From Ophiura sarsii (taxonomy: Eukaryota > Echinodermata > Ophiuroidea > Amphilepidida > Ophiuridae): a stretch of 64,000 bases of DNA. A program made the position numbers and the translations under genes. The stretch covers positions 60,420,923 through 60,484,922 of the forward strand of contig CM069459.1 in NCBI GenBank assembly GCA_035610835.1. The letters are read 5' to 3'. Below, in pieces: positions 36,201 to 51,200 of the stretch (the stretch's first letter is position 1; every line of letters begins with the position of its first letter). The notes beneath the pieces were generated by a model. The model saw nothing but the letters and a program-made list of their open reading frames with translations. It was not told the origin of the DNA and ran no database searches.

Positions 36201-39200
36201 TCATTTTAAAGCTAATCGTATACCCTACGTATACCCAACACGTTGGTATGTCAAAGTTATGACATTCTCGAAGAAATGATATTATTCTCGATTGTTTGGG
36301 TAACTTATGAAATGTTATGTTTTTGAAAACGTCACCTGTTTACGTAACCAATAATTATTTTGTGTCGTAATTTTTTTTAAAAACATATTCTACTGTAAGG
36401 TGTCAAAATGTCAATAGGCCTAATTAGTTTCTATTTTGATACCAAAATATCACGGCAACATGCGAACGGTGCACTCTCGCAATCATCAGTCTTGGGCCTC
36501 ATCGCATCACGGGTATATGAAGAATAATGCTTCCTCCTGTGGTCAGATTATATTCAACAATGAGGGTACGGGTTCAATTCCCGATTTGTTCTCGTTGTTG
36601 ATGGTTTCAGGTGAATACGCGGATTAAGGGTTTCCCTAGTGTTGGGCGGTATCGCGCTGATGTTGGTACGCCCTAGTCTGGTTTTACGCTAACGTGTGGG
36701 ATTGCATTGAAATACGCTGATAACCAGCTAATAACGCTGATGAAAACAAACAAAACTACGCCGTATTCGATAGTTTTAACGAAAAAGAATAATTGTTTTA
36801 CATTAGTTAACAGTTTACCTCCATATTTTAGGACTTCAAACTCTCCAATAGCTTGCACCTTGCCAGAAAAAGACCGACATTTCGCCGTGCCCAATAGCTC
36901 TAAATGTGCGTATTAGGCGAAACTAGTCTGGCATGTTTGCAACCAAGAGTTATTATAGTATTAACTCCTTGGTTTGACCGTGTTTGCGGTAACTTTTGTA
37001 AGGCCTAGGATAGGCTATAGAGAGCCAATCAAATCTGCTTATTTGATTTAAAAGGCCGAAATTCGGAGGAAAAGACAGTTTGAAAAATGGGGTTTGGGTG
37101 TTTTAGCATCCAATTTACTCTGCAAATTTATAATATAAGCCTATTGTGGTACAATAATTGTGTATGTATAAAAACAACAACTGTAATTATGTACAGTGGC
37201 GTACCTGACCATAAATGAAATTCCGCCGACTCAGATTCTTCTCAATTCCCCCGACGTACCAAACAAAAAATAGTAAAAGGTAGCCCCACCTCGTGAATTT
37301 CACGTAGGCCTAAGTGGTGGGGTGGGGGAGGGGGGTCAACATTTTTCAGACGGTCAAAACAAATTGCACAGTCCAAAAAACAGCACAGTCAACAACTAGG
37401 TTTTTTCATAAGTTCTCTATAACATGTTTCTTTATTTAGCCGACTGCTGCATACATTTGTCGACTACATGTACAGATTTGCCGACTATTTGACTATTTGG
37501 GTCATCACCCCACACAACACCCAGGCGTGGATCCAGAAAAGTTTAACGGCGGGGGGGGGGCCCACAAAATAAAATTGATCATATACCATCAAACACTATG
37601 CTCGAACAGGGGGTGTCTGAGGTGGGATGCAGTGCCCCCTCCCCCCTCAGAAGTAAAACAAATTTCAATTTTGGAACTCATTTGGTGCGATCTGGTGTAT
37701 TCTTTTGACCAACATTTTATCGAAAAACCACCTCTTTATTTCTAATAAATATTTTGTTTTTTATCAATGCACCAATGCACGAAAGACGTTGAGCATAATT
37801 ATACTGATATATTCTTGATTCAAGTACAGATGGGTTAAAAGCTCGAACAGGGGGGAGTCTGAGGAGGGAGAGTGGTGTGCCCCCCTTTAGAATTAGATTT
37901 TGTTCATTATTCGAACCCATTTGGTGTGTACTTTTGACTAATATTTTATTGAAAAGCAATCACTTTATTTCCGATCAATATTGGCTTCTTATATAGGCCT
38001 GTGCCAGAGAGAAGTTATACTAGTTACCTCCAAAATATCAGACGCGTATGTATCCCGACCGACCGTCCAATAAACTCCAAACTTTCTTATGTCCCTCGCA
38101 TGCCCCGACTGGCAGTAGTTTTCCCCGACTGGCAGTAATTTCCCCCGAATTCCCCCCCCCCCCCCCTCCCCCACAGAGATAAATAGATGAAGAGATAAAG
38201 AGATAAAGAAATAACGCCTAAATAAAGAAATAGTATGCCCCCGATATTTCACACAAAATTAATTATGTTCAGTCAATAAATAAATAATTATTGATAAATA
38301 AATAATTAGACACAAAAAACAACGTAAATAAACCTCAAATACGTCATTTTAGGATTCTGTTGAGCTTTTATATTGCCTCTAGATTTAGTCTGTTATATCC
38401 AGTCCCCACTGGCATGACTGGCTCGGTAAATTACATGACGCCTAGACTGCCGAATTCTGCAACTTTTCGGCATTTTACGCGGAACATTCAATGGATATTT
38501 CAACTTAATGTACACTTTTTAATGCCGATCCCCAAAGATAGTTTAGGTATACTATCTTTATTTTTAATTGTGAAAGACTTCTGTACTTTTGAGGGGTGCA
38601 TCGACCAGTTTATTTTGACTGCTCGTCCCATTTCAATGCATTTTCCTATACGTAGCGTAAAACTAGAAGTCGGACGTACATGTACCAACATCCGCGCGAT
38701 ACCGCCCAACACTAGGGAATCCCTAAATCCGCGTATTAGGTATATTGATCCATAATCGTGTCCAGATGCTATTTGTGGATTGCCAGGTTTCCTTTGTTTC
38801 CTCCTCCATCTAAAATCGAGCTTCCTGTCATAAATATGTTCTGAAATATGTACAGGGTGTCCCAAAAGTCTATGCACGTTTTTGAAGAGTCATATCTCAT
38901 AAAATATTAATCATATGGTATAAATTTAACCATATTGTGATAGACGAGATTTGGGACATTATTTTGATACCAAACACAACCCTATTGGTGAACACACAAC
39001 ATTATAAAACTGGTTGAAAGTGTTTGGTCGTGTGAGGCCCACCCATACCAAGTACTACACATTGTTGCTGAAACAGATGCGCATAAATTAACGGTATTAA
39101 AGCAACATTGCGCATTAGTCACAGTTTACTGCTTACATTGCAACATTAATGTTATTACCAAACTCGGTCACTCACAACATAAATAGGCGTAGTAGACAAC

Positions 39201-42200
39201 ATTGCACAGCAAAAGTCTTCACTCAAGATGGTTTACAGCATAGATACGCGATTACAAATTGTATGTTTCTACGCCGAAACAAATTCAGTTCAACTTACTC
39301 AACAAAAGTTCAGAAAACATTTCAAAGCGAAACGCGCACCAGAAAGAATATTCATTCTGAAGTTGGTGGATACATTTTTGAACACAGGAACTATGCATGA
39401 TTGTCTCGATGTGGTAGAAAAAAGACTGGTAGATCAACAAGTCACATTGATGTCATAAGACATGCAGTAGCCAAAAGTCTAAAAAGATCTATTCACTGTG
39501 TGATGTGTGTGTTCACTTTTCTTTACGTTATTCAATTTTTTAGGTCTGTGTGCATTAGCACACGTCTCTGTATAAATGGAAAACAATTAAACTAGATTTC
39601 ACTATAGAAACGAAAATTATGTGTGATATTATGATGGGATCACTGTTATGTAAAATTTTAAATATTACAATTGACGGATCACTTTCCTTGTAACCAACTC
39701 TACCCGTCTTTTTGTTAATCTCAATAGGTACGGATTTATGAACTTTATTCCTCCGAAGTATAAAATTACATTTTTGCAGTAATACATATTTTACTTCTAG
39801 GGTGGCATTACAAACAGATGCTACTCCAATGTTTGGTATCAAAATTATTTCTCACATCTCCTCTTTCTAAATATGTATTCATATTTTCAATACGACTTAT
39901 ATTTTGTGAAATACAAAGCTTCAAAGTCGTGCATAGACTTTTGGGACACCCTGTATATAAATACCAAAGAAATCTAACAAACTAATTAAGCACGTATTAA
40001 TAGAGCACATTCTTCCACTCATATTAAAAAAAGAATCACTGACATTGACCCTTGCTATCAAGAATTATGCCTTTTTAATTAAATAACCCATTTTAGTAGC
40101 TGTCCATGAGATGCTAAATCCTTTAAAATTATCAATGTAAGTGAGGAGCGAAGAGTACATAGTCACAAAGAGTCATTTATATTCAAATGAGATTTAAACC
40201 CAGGAGTTTCAAAGAAACAGTAGAATGTTATGTATAAATCCATTATATGTCTTTAACAATTGATTCAACATTAAAATATTCTCTTTTTGTCTGATTTTGT
40301 GTTACATATTATGAGGAATACAATGTAAATCCGGGTGTAAATCAATTTCGCTCAGAAATGAGAATAACGATTTACTTTTTTCTGTTCATTACAAATTCCG
40401 TTGACAGCTCAAGAATTGGGGTTTTCAAGTAAAAAGGCATACCTCTTTGTATCAACGATAATTTACATTATCCATACTTTAATTTATCTCTTTGTTTGAA
40501 TGTCCCAAGTATAAATATCTTCTGAATTTGAATTTCAATATTAAAGTCTGTACTATTTGCAAGCTCCTCAGTTAAACGGATCATTTCAAAGCAGTGGGCA
40601 TTCCCCGGACAGTTGCCAAAACGGGGTCTTTTAATAAAACATGATAGCATGGGTCAATTCCACTGATTATTTTTTTAAGATGAGTGAAATCATGTGTTCT
40701 TTGTAGATTTGTTTTATTGTCTGAATATCGTGGGGATAAATACCTTTTGAATTTGAATGAATCAAGGATATAGCATTTCGTGGACAGCCACTAAAATGGG
40801 TTAATTTATTAAACCAGACATAACTCTTGTTAGCAACGATCAATTGCAGTGATTCTTTTTTCATATGAGCGGATAAATGTGCTCTTTGAATCCTTACCTT
40901 AATGGTTTGTCAAATTTGTTTGGTATTCTGGGGGAAAAAAATATTATTTCCCGTACAACTTCTTTTTGACTCACCCTGTAATTCTATAAATACTGACATT
41001 GACATCGTTTGATAGAACGTAATTTAATCCTGTCAGCCTACAAGATTGATATACTATTTACACATAATAAATGACTTGTACATACTTCTATTGCACCTCT
41101 TTCTGTAGCGGAAGACATAACTCTTTTCCATGTCATATTGAAGTGCCCACCGAATCAAGTAACCTATCTACAGCCAGGAACTATTCGTACCGAAGTCTTC
41201 TACCCGCCGGCTACGGTTACTGGACACAATGCTAGACCTATCGGTACGATTCCTATCTGGTACTGCCCTAGGTCTGGAGATATATTCAATATTGGCACCA
41301 CAATTGTGACAGTCTCAGTATATGAACCAAGATATTACACAGAGCAGTGTACATTTACCGTCACGGTGTTACCAGGTAAGATTGAAATTTCTTGTAGGCA
41401 TTGATAAGACAAGACAAAAAAGTCAATTATTATTTTGGGGTCAAAGGGGTCACTTTAGGTCAAAATGTCATTTTTCACTCAAGTCCCTCAAAATTATATT
41501 TTTCCGAGAGGAAATGACCGTTAATTGTCAGAATTGGTTACAAGATTCCTTGTATCCATGGTCATCATATATAAGTTGTTCAGCGATTAACAGTGACATA
41601 TCACATGAGGTCACTAGGGGTCATTGACCTAAACAGGGGTAAAATGTAAGACATACTCCGATTTTTCATGTTCTTGGAGTCATATGTCAACCAAGGGTCA
41701 CCAAAGGTCAAAATGTCAATTTCACTCCAGTCACTCAAAATGCTATTTTTTCAGGAGGAAAGGACAGATGAGTCTCAGAATTAGTCGAAAGATTCCTTGC
41801 ATCCATGTTCATATAGGTTGTTCAGCGAATAAAAAGTGACATGTCATATGGGGTCACTAGAAGTCATTGACATAAACAGGGGTAAAATGTAAGACATGCT
41901 CCGATTTTGACCGGATTTGTTTCATCTCGTGCGCATTGATAAGAAAGAAAATCAATCATGACCTTGAGGTCAAAGGTCACAACGGGGTCACTAGGGGTTA
42001 AAATGTTGATTTTCACTCCTCGCTCTCAAAATGTTTGTTTTTTCGGGAGGAAATGATCGATGATTGTCCAATTTGTTCAAAAGATTCGTTGTATTCATAT
42101 AGGTTGCTCAGCGAGTAAAGTGACATGTCACATGGGATCACCAGGGGTCATTGACCTATACAGGTGAATATTTGATTGAGATTAAACTTGTTTCATCTTG

Positions 42201-45200
42201 TGCGCAATTAAAAACCAAATGCAAAGTGAATCATGACCTTTCATTTTCGTTTCATTTCATTTATACTTTATTAATCCCAAACAGGGAAATTCAACTCATG
42301 AGAGTGCTCATACATACACAATACACACTATAATATACAAACAAGACCCCCAACTTAAATATCCCCCCGTTTATAATGAGAATTATGAAAGGCAATTGCT
42401 TGTGGAAAAAAAGGAGGAACTAGAGCACTTTGCGCTTCAAGAAGCGCGGATATTGGCTTTCTTATTTAACATCTGAAACGAGGTCAATGACCCCTTGTGA
42501 CCCCATATGACATGTTAATTTTAATAGCTGTTTACGTGAAATAACTGAATATTCACATTTTGACCTCTAGTGACCCCTTGTTGACCTTTCACCTAATACA
42601 AATGATTGACTTAATTTCATGGCTCATCAAACCTGAGACGAATATATTCGTCTCAGATCAAACCAAACAAGATGACAAAGTTTGGTCCAAATCGGACAAT
42701 GTCTTAACTTTATGCCTGTAAAGTTCAATGACCCCTAGTGATCCCATATGACATGTGAATTTTAATAGCAGGAGACCCTATATGCACATGGTCATAAGGA
42801 ATCATTTGACTAATTGTGGCGATTGTAATATGTAAACTGTAGGAGGAGTAGCGTTTTTAAGGATATTAACATTTTGATCTCTAGTGACCCCTTGTTGACC
42901 TTTGACCTAATTCAAATAATTGAGTTATTTTCTTGGCTCATCAAACCAAACAAGATGTCAAAGTTCGGTCCAAATTAGACAATGTCTTAACTTTTATGCC
43001 TGTAAAGTTCAATGACCCCTAGTGACCCCATATGACATGTTAATTTTAATAGCAGGAGACCCTATATGCACATGGTCATAAGGAATCATTTGACTAATTG
43101 TGGCGATTGTAACATGTAAACTGTAGGAGAAGTAGCGTTTTTAAGAATATTCACATGTTGACTTCTTGTGCCCCTTGTTGACCTTTGACCTAATACAAAT
43201 GATTGACTTATTTTCTTGGCTCATCAACCAAACAAGATGACAAAGTTTGATATAAAATCGGATGGATTGAGCGTGATACACAAAGATATTGGTCGAGCTA
43301 TGAGTTTTAAAAAATATTGTGCGAGACGCAGTCGAGCACAATATTTTTAAAACTCATAGCGAGACCAATATATTTGTGTATCATGCGAAAAAATCAGTCC
43401 GATTTTATCATTATTATGCAGTGAGAATCTGACTCGATACTCGAGAAATGACTTGAGCCTGTCAGATAAATGAATAACACTGTACTAAAAAAAGTAATAG
43501 TCTGTAGGCCTACTTTTTCCAAACTGTTCAACATTTCGGGTACACTAACAGAATGACAGAACCAAAGCTCCCAAACAAATTCCAAACACGTAACAAGTTC
43601 AAGTTTTACAGTTAGCAATAAATTCAAAAGACATATTTCGCCGTCTGTTTTCAACATTAAAAAAACCATGTTGTTTATCATGTAAAGCTTACATTGACTT
43701 ACATTACAAGTTACAGTACAAAACTTTGACGATCGCCTAAAAAATGGCGATCGTCAAAGTTTTGTACTGTAACTTGTAATGTAAAGCCAGGAACTTCACC
43801 ATTTATACAGATAGACACACTTGTATCGGTGCTTCTTCGCGTTGCAGAACTGTCGGCCTAATTCCTGGAAATTAGTTTTCATTTCGCGTCACAAAACGAC
43901 GTGTGCTTTTTATCACAAATAACCATGATCCGGATGTCGATCGTAATTAATTAAACTGAAAATTTAGTCTCGGTCTCGACTACATTTTTTGCACGCTACA
44001 CGTGCGGTCGCTACACATCGGCGTATTAGCACATGCTTTTAGTGGATTCGTAAGGCGTTAAATGTATTAAAGAGGCAGTAACCGAATTGACCAAGTTCAC
44101 CGAGTGAACTTGGTCGCCAAGTTCACTTCAGTGACATAAGTTGCAGAATAGTAGGTCTTTACCAATGCATTGCAAGTATAGGACGGAAGATTCGAACTGC
44201 ATAATAATGGTCCAAATCGGACAATGTCTTAAACTTTTATGCCTGTAAAGTTCAATGACCCCTAGTGACCCCATATGACATGTGAATTTTGATAGCAGGA
44301 GACCCTATATGCACATGGTCATAAGGAATCATTTGACCAAGTATGGTGATTGTAACATGTAAACTGTAGGAGAAGTAGCATTTTAAAGGAGCGTTTGGAA
44401 GAAGAAAGAAAGAAATCTGAGGAGCACAGTATATTGGCTCGCTGCGCGAAGCCAATATAAAGATAGCGGTTTGTCATGGCAGAGGGCACGCGCATACGGC
44501 CCGATCGATCGATCAGATGATTTGATAACCGCTCGTAAAGAGGATGGTTGACATCATCCATCACATCGGTCAGCTTCTTGCCCAAGAGATCGGTGTACAG
44601 AGTCTCGTAGTCCTGCCGTGACAAACCTATCATCCTTCCCGCTTCCTTCACAACTCTACCAACTCTATCTTTATCACCCTTTGAAACATTCCCTCCCCAA
44701 CATAATAAGCAGTACCTCTAAACACTTTCAACAACGGAATCGTAAAACAACTTAACATCAACTTTAAAGAAATTCAATTTCTATCTTCTGTCATGAGACC
44801 AATAGCTCCGTAATCATTTGAACGATTTTGACCATTAGTCATAAGTACCCTTACATGTATGTCCACCACTACTCAGGTTGTCAAGCATAACGGGTCAAAT
44901 GTCACACAGGGGTCATTAGGGGTAAAAACGTGATTTTCACTTAAAACGCCCTTGCTATTTAGTGAAATGACTTAAAATCGTCAGAATTTGTCAACATAGT
45001 TTTTATGACCGTACCCATATATAAACAAATATTTTAGGTCACTAGGGGTCAAAATGTACATTTTCAATTAACTCGCTCAAAATGATACTTGTCTGATAAA
45101 ATAAGCGATGATTGTCAGAATTAGTCAGTAGTTTCCCTAGATCCATGTACATATAGGGTGTTCAGCAATTAAAAGTGACATGTCAAATGGGACCCCTATT

Positions 45201-48200
45201 GGTCATTGACCGATACAGTGGTAACGTGTAAGATATGCTCCGATATTGACCGGACTTCATCGTGTGCGCATTGATAAGCCAAGAAAAAAAAGTAAATCAT
45301 GACCTAGCTGTCAAAGTCACTCGGGGTCAATATGTATATTTTCACTCCTTGCACTCAACATTTTACTTGTCCGAGAGTAATGACCGATGATTGTCAAAAT
45401 TGGTTATGGTTCCATACGGAAAAGAGTATTGCTTCTTTACCAGTATCTATTTTGTTATTTAACCAGTGGCGTAGCTAGGATTTTTTTCAGGGGGGGGGGG
45501 GGGGCAAGATTTCTAAAATGTTCGTAAAAGGTTGCCCCAAATTTGGGGGGGGGGGGGGGTTGAGGTCAAAACATTTTGCACGGTCACAAAATTTAACATG
45601 GTCAAAAGAATCGCACAGTAAAAAAAAAAAAAATGCCCAAACATCCAGGTTTTAATCAGTTTTTGCTATAAAATTTTCCTTTATTTATACAAAACCTGGC
45701 GAAAATTTGTCATTTTTAAATGGTTAAAACGCAGATAAGCACTACATCCGGAGCGTGGGGCGGGGCACAAAGGGGGGCGGGGCACAAACAAACCTGTCAG
45801 GGGGGCCACTGTATTTAACATAATCTTACACCCCAGGACAGTAACTACACAGTGTATCACTCTCTAGGCGATCATCAGGCAACTGAATAGATTATATTTA
45901 TATTCGTGTACATTTAATACTTATTTAGCCCAACACATTTCTTGAATCTATTCATAACGTCCTTTCATTTGTAGTTAACGAGATCATAATAACATGCCCA
46001 CCATTTACTGTCGTACGTGAACAAGACAGCGGCTCGCAGAGCTCCGTGGTTAACTACCCACCAAATGCCACAGCAGTTGGCGGCCAGGGCCATATAACGC
46101 TCAGTTACAGTATACCATCGGGAAGCACATTTTCTCTAGGAAAACATTACGTCGCGGTGACCGGAGTTGATTCGATTGGTGGTATGAGTCAATGCACATT
46201 TTGTGTCTATGTCCTGTTTGAAGGTAATGACCTTTGTTTCAGGGCAATTCTACATAGTCTTCACGTTTATAATGCTGTATGTACCAGATTAAAAGCGTAA
46301 TCAGACGCGATTGTATCCACTGATCGGGCATGTTCAAATGGTTCAAAATTATATTTTTGTTTCAATAATTTTAAAATCCTTACAACGGGAAAAACCGGCC
46401 CACTTCTACAGCTAGACATCAACCAAAGTTCAGTAGAAAGCCTTACGAGAGAAAAGACGGACATCAGAAAGATTTCCGTCGTGATAAACATCACCGGTAG
46501 TTTTTACTACCATCTAACGGCTCTTTTCAGAGCCACCATTTTTTCCAAAAAATAGATAATGACCACATAACATGAATTGCGAAGTAATCTAAAATGTTTA
46601 GCCTTACGCTATTCAACGGCTCTTTTAAAAGCCAACATAACTTCATAAAAAGAAGTAAATAAAAGAGACCACTCACTCATACAGTGTAAAATACACAAAC
46701 AATATTGTTCCCCATCCATGCTAAGATGTTCATGTTACGATATTTATAACACCTGAGTTTTACTATATAAATGTCATTTTTGATTTACATTAATACTATT
46801 ATTACCCCCATAATGATTTTGATTAATATTAAAATTAAAAAGATATTTAAAAAAATTGGTCAATGTCGGAGAATGAAATTAACAGAGGACAGTTTTTGGT
46901 AAAAAAACAACAACAAAAACTAAGAATGTTTTCAGGTTATATTTAATAAACAAAAGTCTGGGTTGATTAAATTAATATGATCTGAATTAGTGTTTGCTAG
47001 GAAATAACTGAATATCTAACATAATATTGAATTGACGAAAATTAATATTAACATGAAATTAGCTTTTAATATAAAAGTGTTGATAACATTAACTTGTTTA
47101 CTATTGATTTAATCAAATCTGTAAATAAACTTCACCCTCAAGTAGCTTGAGACGTACTGAATGATTCCCAGTTTTCAAAAGCTTTGGTTGTAAACATTTT
47201 ATATCAACCGTCGCTATGTATTATGGGATACACGCTAAGTGTCTGTATTAGTATACTGTAACATGGTAATAGTAGCAATGCAAAAATACATGACTTTGGC
47301 TCAGTTGGCTATGTAAGGCTGATTGAACTAGGTAAGAGCTGAACTGGGTGGGTCTTGTGGTTCCTTCTGCATATTATTAGTAGAGTTGGCCAAATCTTAC
47401 AATGTTTTAATGTTATTTTAATTATTTCTCCACAATAACAACATGATATGTGTTCATATTTTCGTATCGAGATCTCATATACATTTAAATGACATCTGGG
47501 TACAAATACCGATTTAAAATACATGAAAGCAATTCATAGACTCCACCACAAAACCTGAATCTGAATTCAAATGTCAACGTCCTCACGACGTTGACAAAAA
47601 ACAAGCTATATGTATGACACATCGATCTTTGAGAAGAAAACTTCTCGTCAGCTTTATAGCCCTGCGGGGCCTATCTAAATTGGACCCACTAAGCCAATCG
47701 ATTCCTGGGATTGTGTAGTGCAAGATTGAATATCTTCTCTTTGTAAAGTGTGTCCAAAATAAGGTATTTGGATAAGGTATTTTGAGCATTTGAGGAATCT
47801 TGAAGTTATACACAACTAAAGCGCCTTTACAACTAGTTCTCAAAGCGCTATACAAAGAGAAACATAACAATACATAACTTTAAGCGGCATGAAGAATGAA
47901 AAGGTATGCAAAACATTAACGAAAAACAACTTGGCAAGAACGTATATCTCACCATGTCGACTTAATAAGGTTTTTAAGTCGACATGATAAGAAAAAGTAT
48001 CTGATCTTGTCATGGCACTTAAATGCTTCCGCATAAAACAATATTTTACATAATTTTATATTTTTAATAGTAAGTGACGAATGCCCGGACTTTGCTGATA
48101 ATTTACGACTTACAGATAATCAGGTAAATAAACAAAGAGTATTATTGAAAAAGTTCAAAATACGTGAAAGCTTATAACTTATGAAAAAATAAAACACCAA

Positions 48201-51200
48201 CCTAGGTGTAAATAGGGTTCGGGGGGGGGGGGTGTAAATCCTCTCGTCAAAACATATGACAGGGGGAATATCGGGATCGCGGGGGGGGGGGGGGGGGGGG
48301 GGGTCTATCCTCTCTCCACAATATCTTGTGACGTCTTATGCTCTATGTACCCCACGTCAATGTTACGAATATGTTTATAATTATATAATCAGTGATCTAT
48401 TTTTTAAATGAATGGATCATTTTTGCAATTTGGTAAATTTCATCAGATGTTAAATTTGCGCCAAAATATTACATTTAATACATTACATTTAACATCTGAT
48501 TAAATGTACCACTCGATATTATCAACGGGAGGCATAAATCATTAGAAAATAAGTCAATAAGGACTGATGTTTCAATGGGCCAACTAAGTGCATCTAGATG
48601 TTGACTATTAGTATTCACCAAATTGCATGAATGGAGTGTCAAGCTTCTGACAGGGCAGGGCGGGCATGGGCAAGTAGGGGCATTCCCCTCAGACAATCAC
48701 CTCCCATGTTTGTACTTATGATACTTTTGAGACAATTTGAATTTTAAAATGTCGTCTGTGTTAACGATTATAGGATTTTTAGTCACTAACACAGCATAAA
48801 TATACTGCTTGGAGACCGCATATTAAAATGTGAATTTACTCATCATATGACTAGACCTACAGGGTGTATGAAAAAAGGTGTTCCGTGAGTTACAAAATTA
48901 ATTAAAAATACATCCCTTTTTTAATTTTTAAATCGGACCGTTGGTAAGCCCCATTAGTCAGCTATCAAATACGTTTAATCCCATTGAATTTCACCACTTA
49001 ACTACTGAGATATGGCCAATTCAGGAACAAGAGTGCGAATCTCACTTTGGCCACTTTTGACCAAGAAATGACTTACAACTGAAAAATTGTGATTCCGATG
49101 ATGAATTTAGGATAAGTAATTGTTAAAATCCAAAGTTGTTATGGTATGTCATGGATAATTAATGAAAATAATGTTTCTTGTTCAAATTCAACTAACTGTA
49201 TCATTTAGAAGGTAGATTATTATTGATGTTAATGATTATGTTCAATTACACACTAAATAAATAAATAAATAAAAGAGCTCTTTTCACATGAAAAGGGACC
49301 GATTAAGCTGTACTTGCCCGAGTATATTATTTGCCATACACTGTTATTTGATAACGGAAGCTCCGAAATGGATATAAAAATAATCTTAGAGCACATTAAA
49401 GATTGCTGAACATGATTACTAATATTTCGAGAACTATGTTATGGCCAATCAAATCATGTTTCACATGGGATATTTTTTGACACACCCATATACCAATGAT
49501 AATTCCACGCGATAATGAACTACGGTTTCAATTGATGTTACAACGTGTCGCCTGGCTAACGAATTACAGGTTTAGCGTCGATATTAGACGTGACATGCAT
49601 TAGGTATTTACATATTAGTTATATCCATGGTTACAGCCTATTCCGTTCCCATTGGCATTTATAACCTGCTTAATGTTCATTGTCTATCGAACAAAATGTT
49701 GTAATTTGTTTTACAATTAATTCTATCAAACAGATAACGTCAATCCTACAAAGTGAGACTTTGATTCGAGACCTGAAGAACGACCCGAACTTATTATTAC
49801 AGCCCATGTACAGCGAAATGACCGCATTTGAACTAAGTGAAGAGCAGAAGACGATGTTTAACCAATGCTACGCGGATTCGTTTAGAGCTACACCCCCTAC
49901 TCTAGTGACCAACCCCTCGCGAAGCCCGCGTCGAACAACGCACTCCCGTGTTTGTGAACCTAAGACGGATTATAATTCGTTGACCCTGGCGATAAGCACA
50001 GAAAACAACATTGTTCAGGTCGTTCAGGTACGTGAATCCCCAAATTGATACATTAACACTTTAAATGATTTTAAAATAACGTGTATTCAATACCCCTTAG
50101 TGAATTGGGGACCCATGTCGACATTTTGTGCCATTGATTGATTTATTTAATGTTTTTTAAAAGTCCACAATTTTTCTCGTCTCCATTGTTTGTCTTTAGT
50201 TAGACCCAACAATTAATTCTGCGGTCCCATGCATACACCGGAGATATTCTTTTCTTCAGAGCTCAATAGCCTGGATAGGCTAGGGCAAAATTCAAAATGT
50301 AGCCTAGGGCAGAATATTTTCTCAACGGCAAAATTCAAAATGTCCGTGCATGAACCTGACAACCCGTAAATTTAACCCAAACACCGCAGTCCTCAACCTC
50401 ATTGTATATACATGTAATTTTCGGAAACGCGACATCCCACCAGTCCCCAACCACATTGTACATATAATTTCCGGAAACCCGACAACCCACGTACGTCCCA
50501 GCAAACACAGAACGTTTCCGCAACGTTGCACCTAGGTTGCAGTTAGGTTGCGTCATTTAAAACGTTTTAACAACGTTTTTATAACGTTACGGTTTGGTTG
50601 TGATTTGGTTGTTTTAAGTTGGTCAGTTGAAACGTGAGCAAAACGTTCTCTGAACGCTAAAGTTTAGTTCTAGTTTGGTTGCACTTAGGTTGTGGTAAGG
50701 TTGTCATTATAAACGTTCTTACAACGTTATTACGACGTTGCGGTTTGTTTGTTTTAGGTTGGTTCTTGGAAACGTGATTAAAACGTTCTCTGAACGTTGC
50801 ATGTTGATCATCGGAAACGTTTACATAATGTTTTAACAACGTTGTAACACTCAAATAGTTGGTTGTTTTAGTTTAATCCTTTAAACGTGAAAAAGATGTT
50901 CCCTGAACGTTGTAGTTTAAGTTCTAGTTTGGTTGCACTAAAAACGTTCTTACAGCGTTATTGTAACGTTACGGGTTGTTTGTTTTAAGTACCAAATCAC
51001 ACCCAAACCGCAACGTTATAATAACGTTGTAGAAACGTTTTAATGACAACCTAACCACAACCTAAGTGCAACCAAACTAGAACTTAACTGCAACTTTCAG
51101 AGAACGTTTTTCCAACGTTTCCATGGACTAATTAAATAATGAAATATTTTGAAAAGGTTTATTACGAATCAAATTTTTAATACAAAACAATTTGGCATTA

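Noticed and set aside
38360..38877. Frames of 131 (plus) and 125 (minus) codons.
   Set aside because: They overlap on opposite strands in a repeated segment that has an inverted copy at 36605-36720; no domain recognised.
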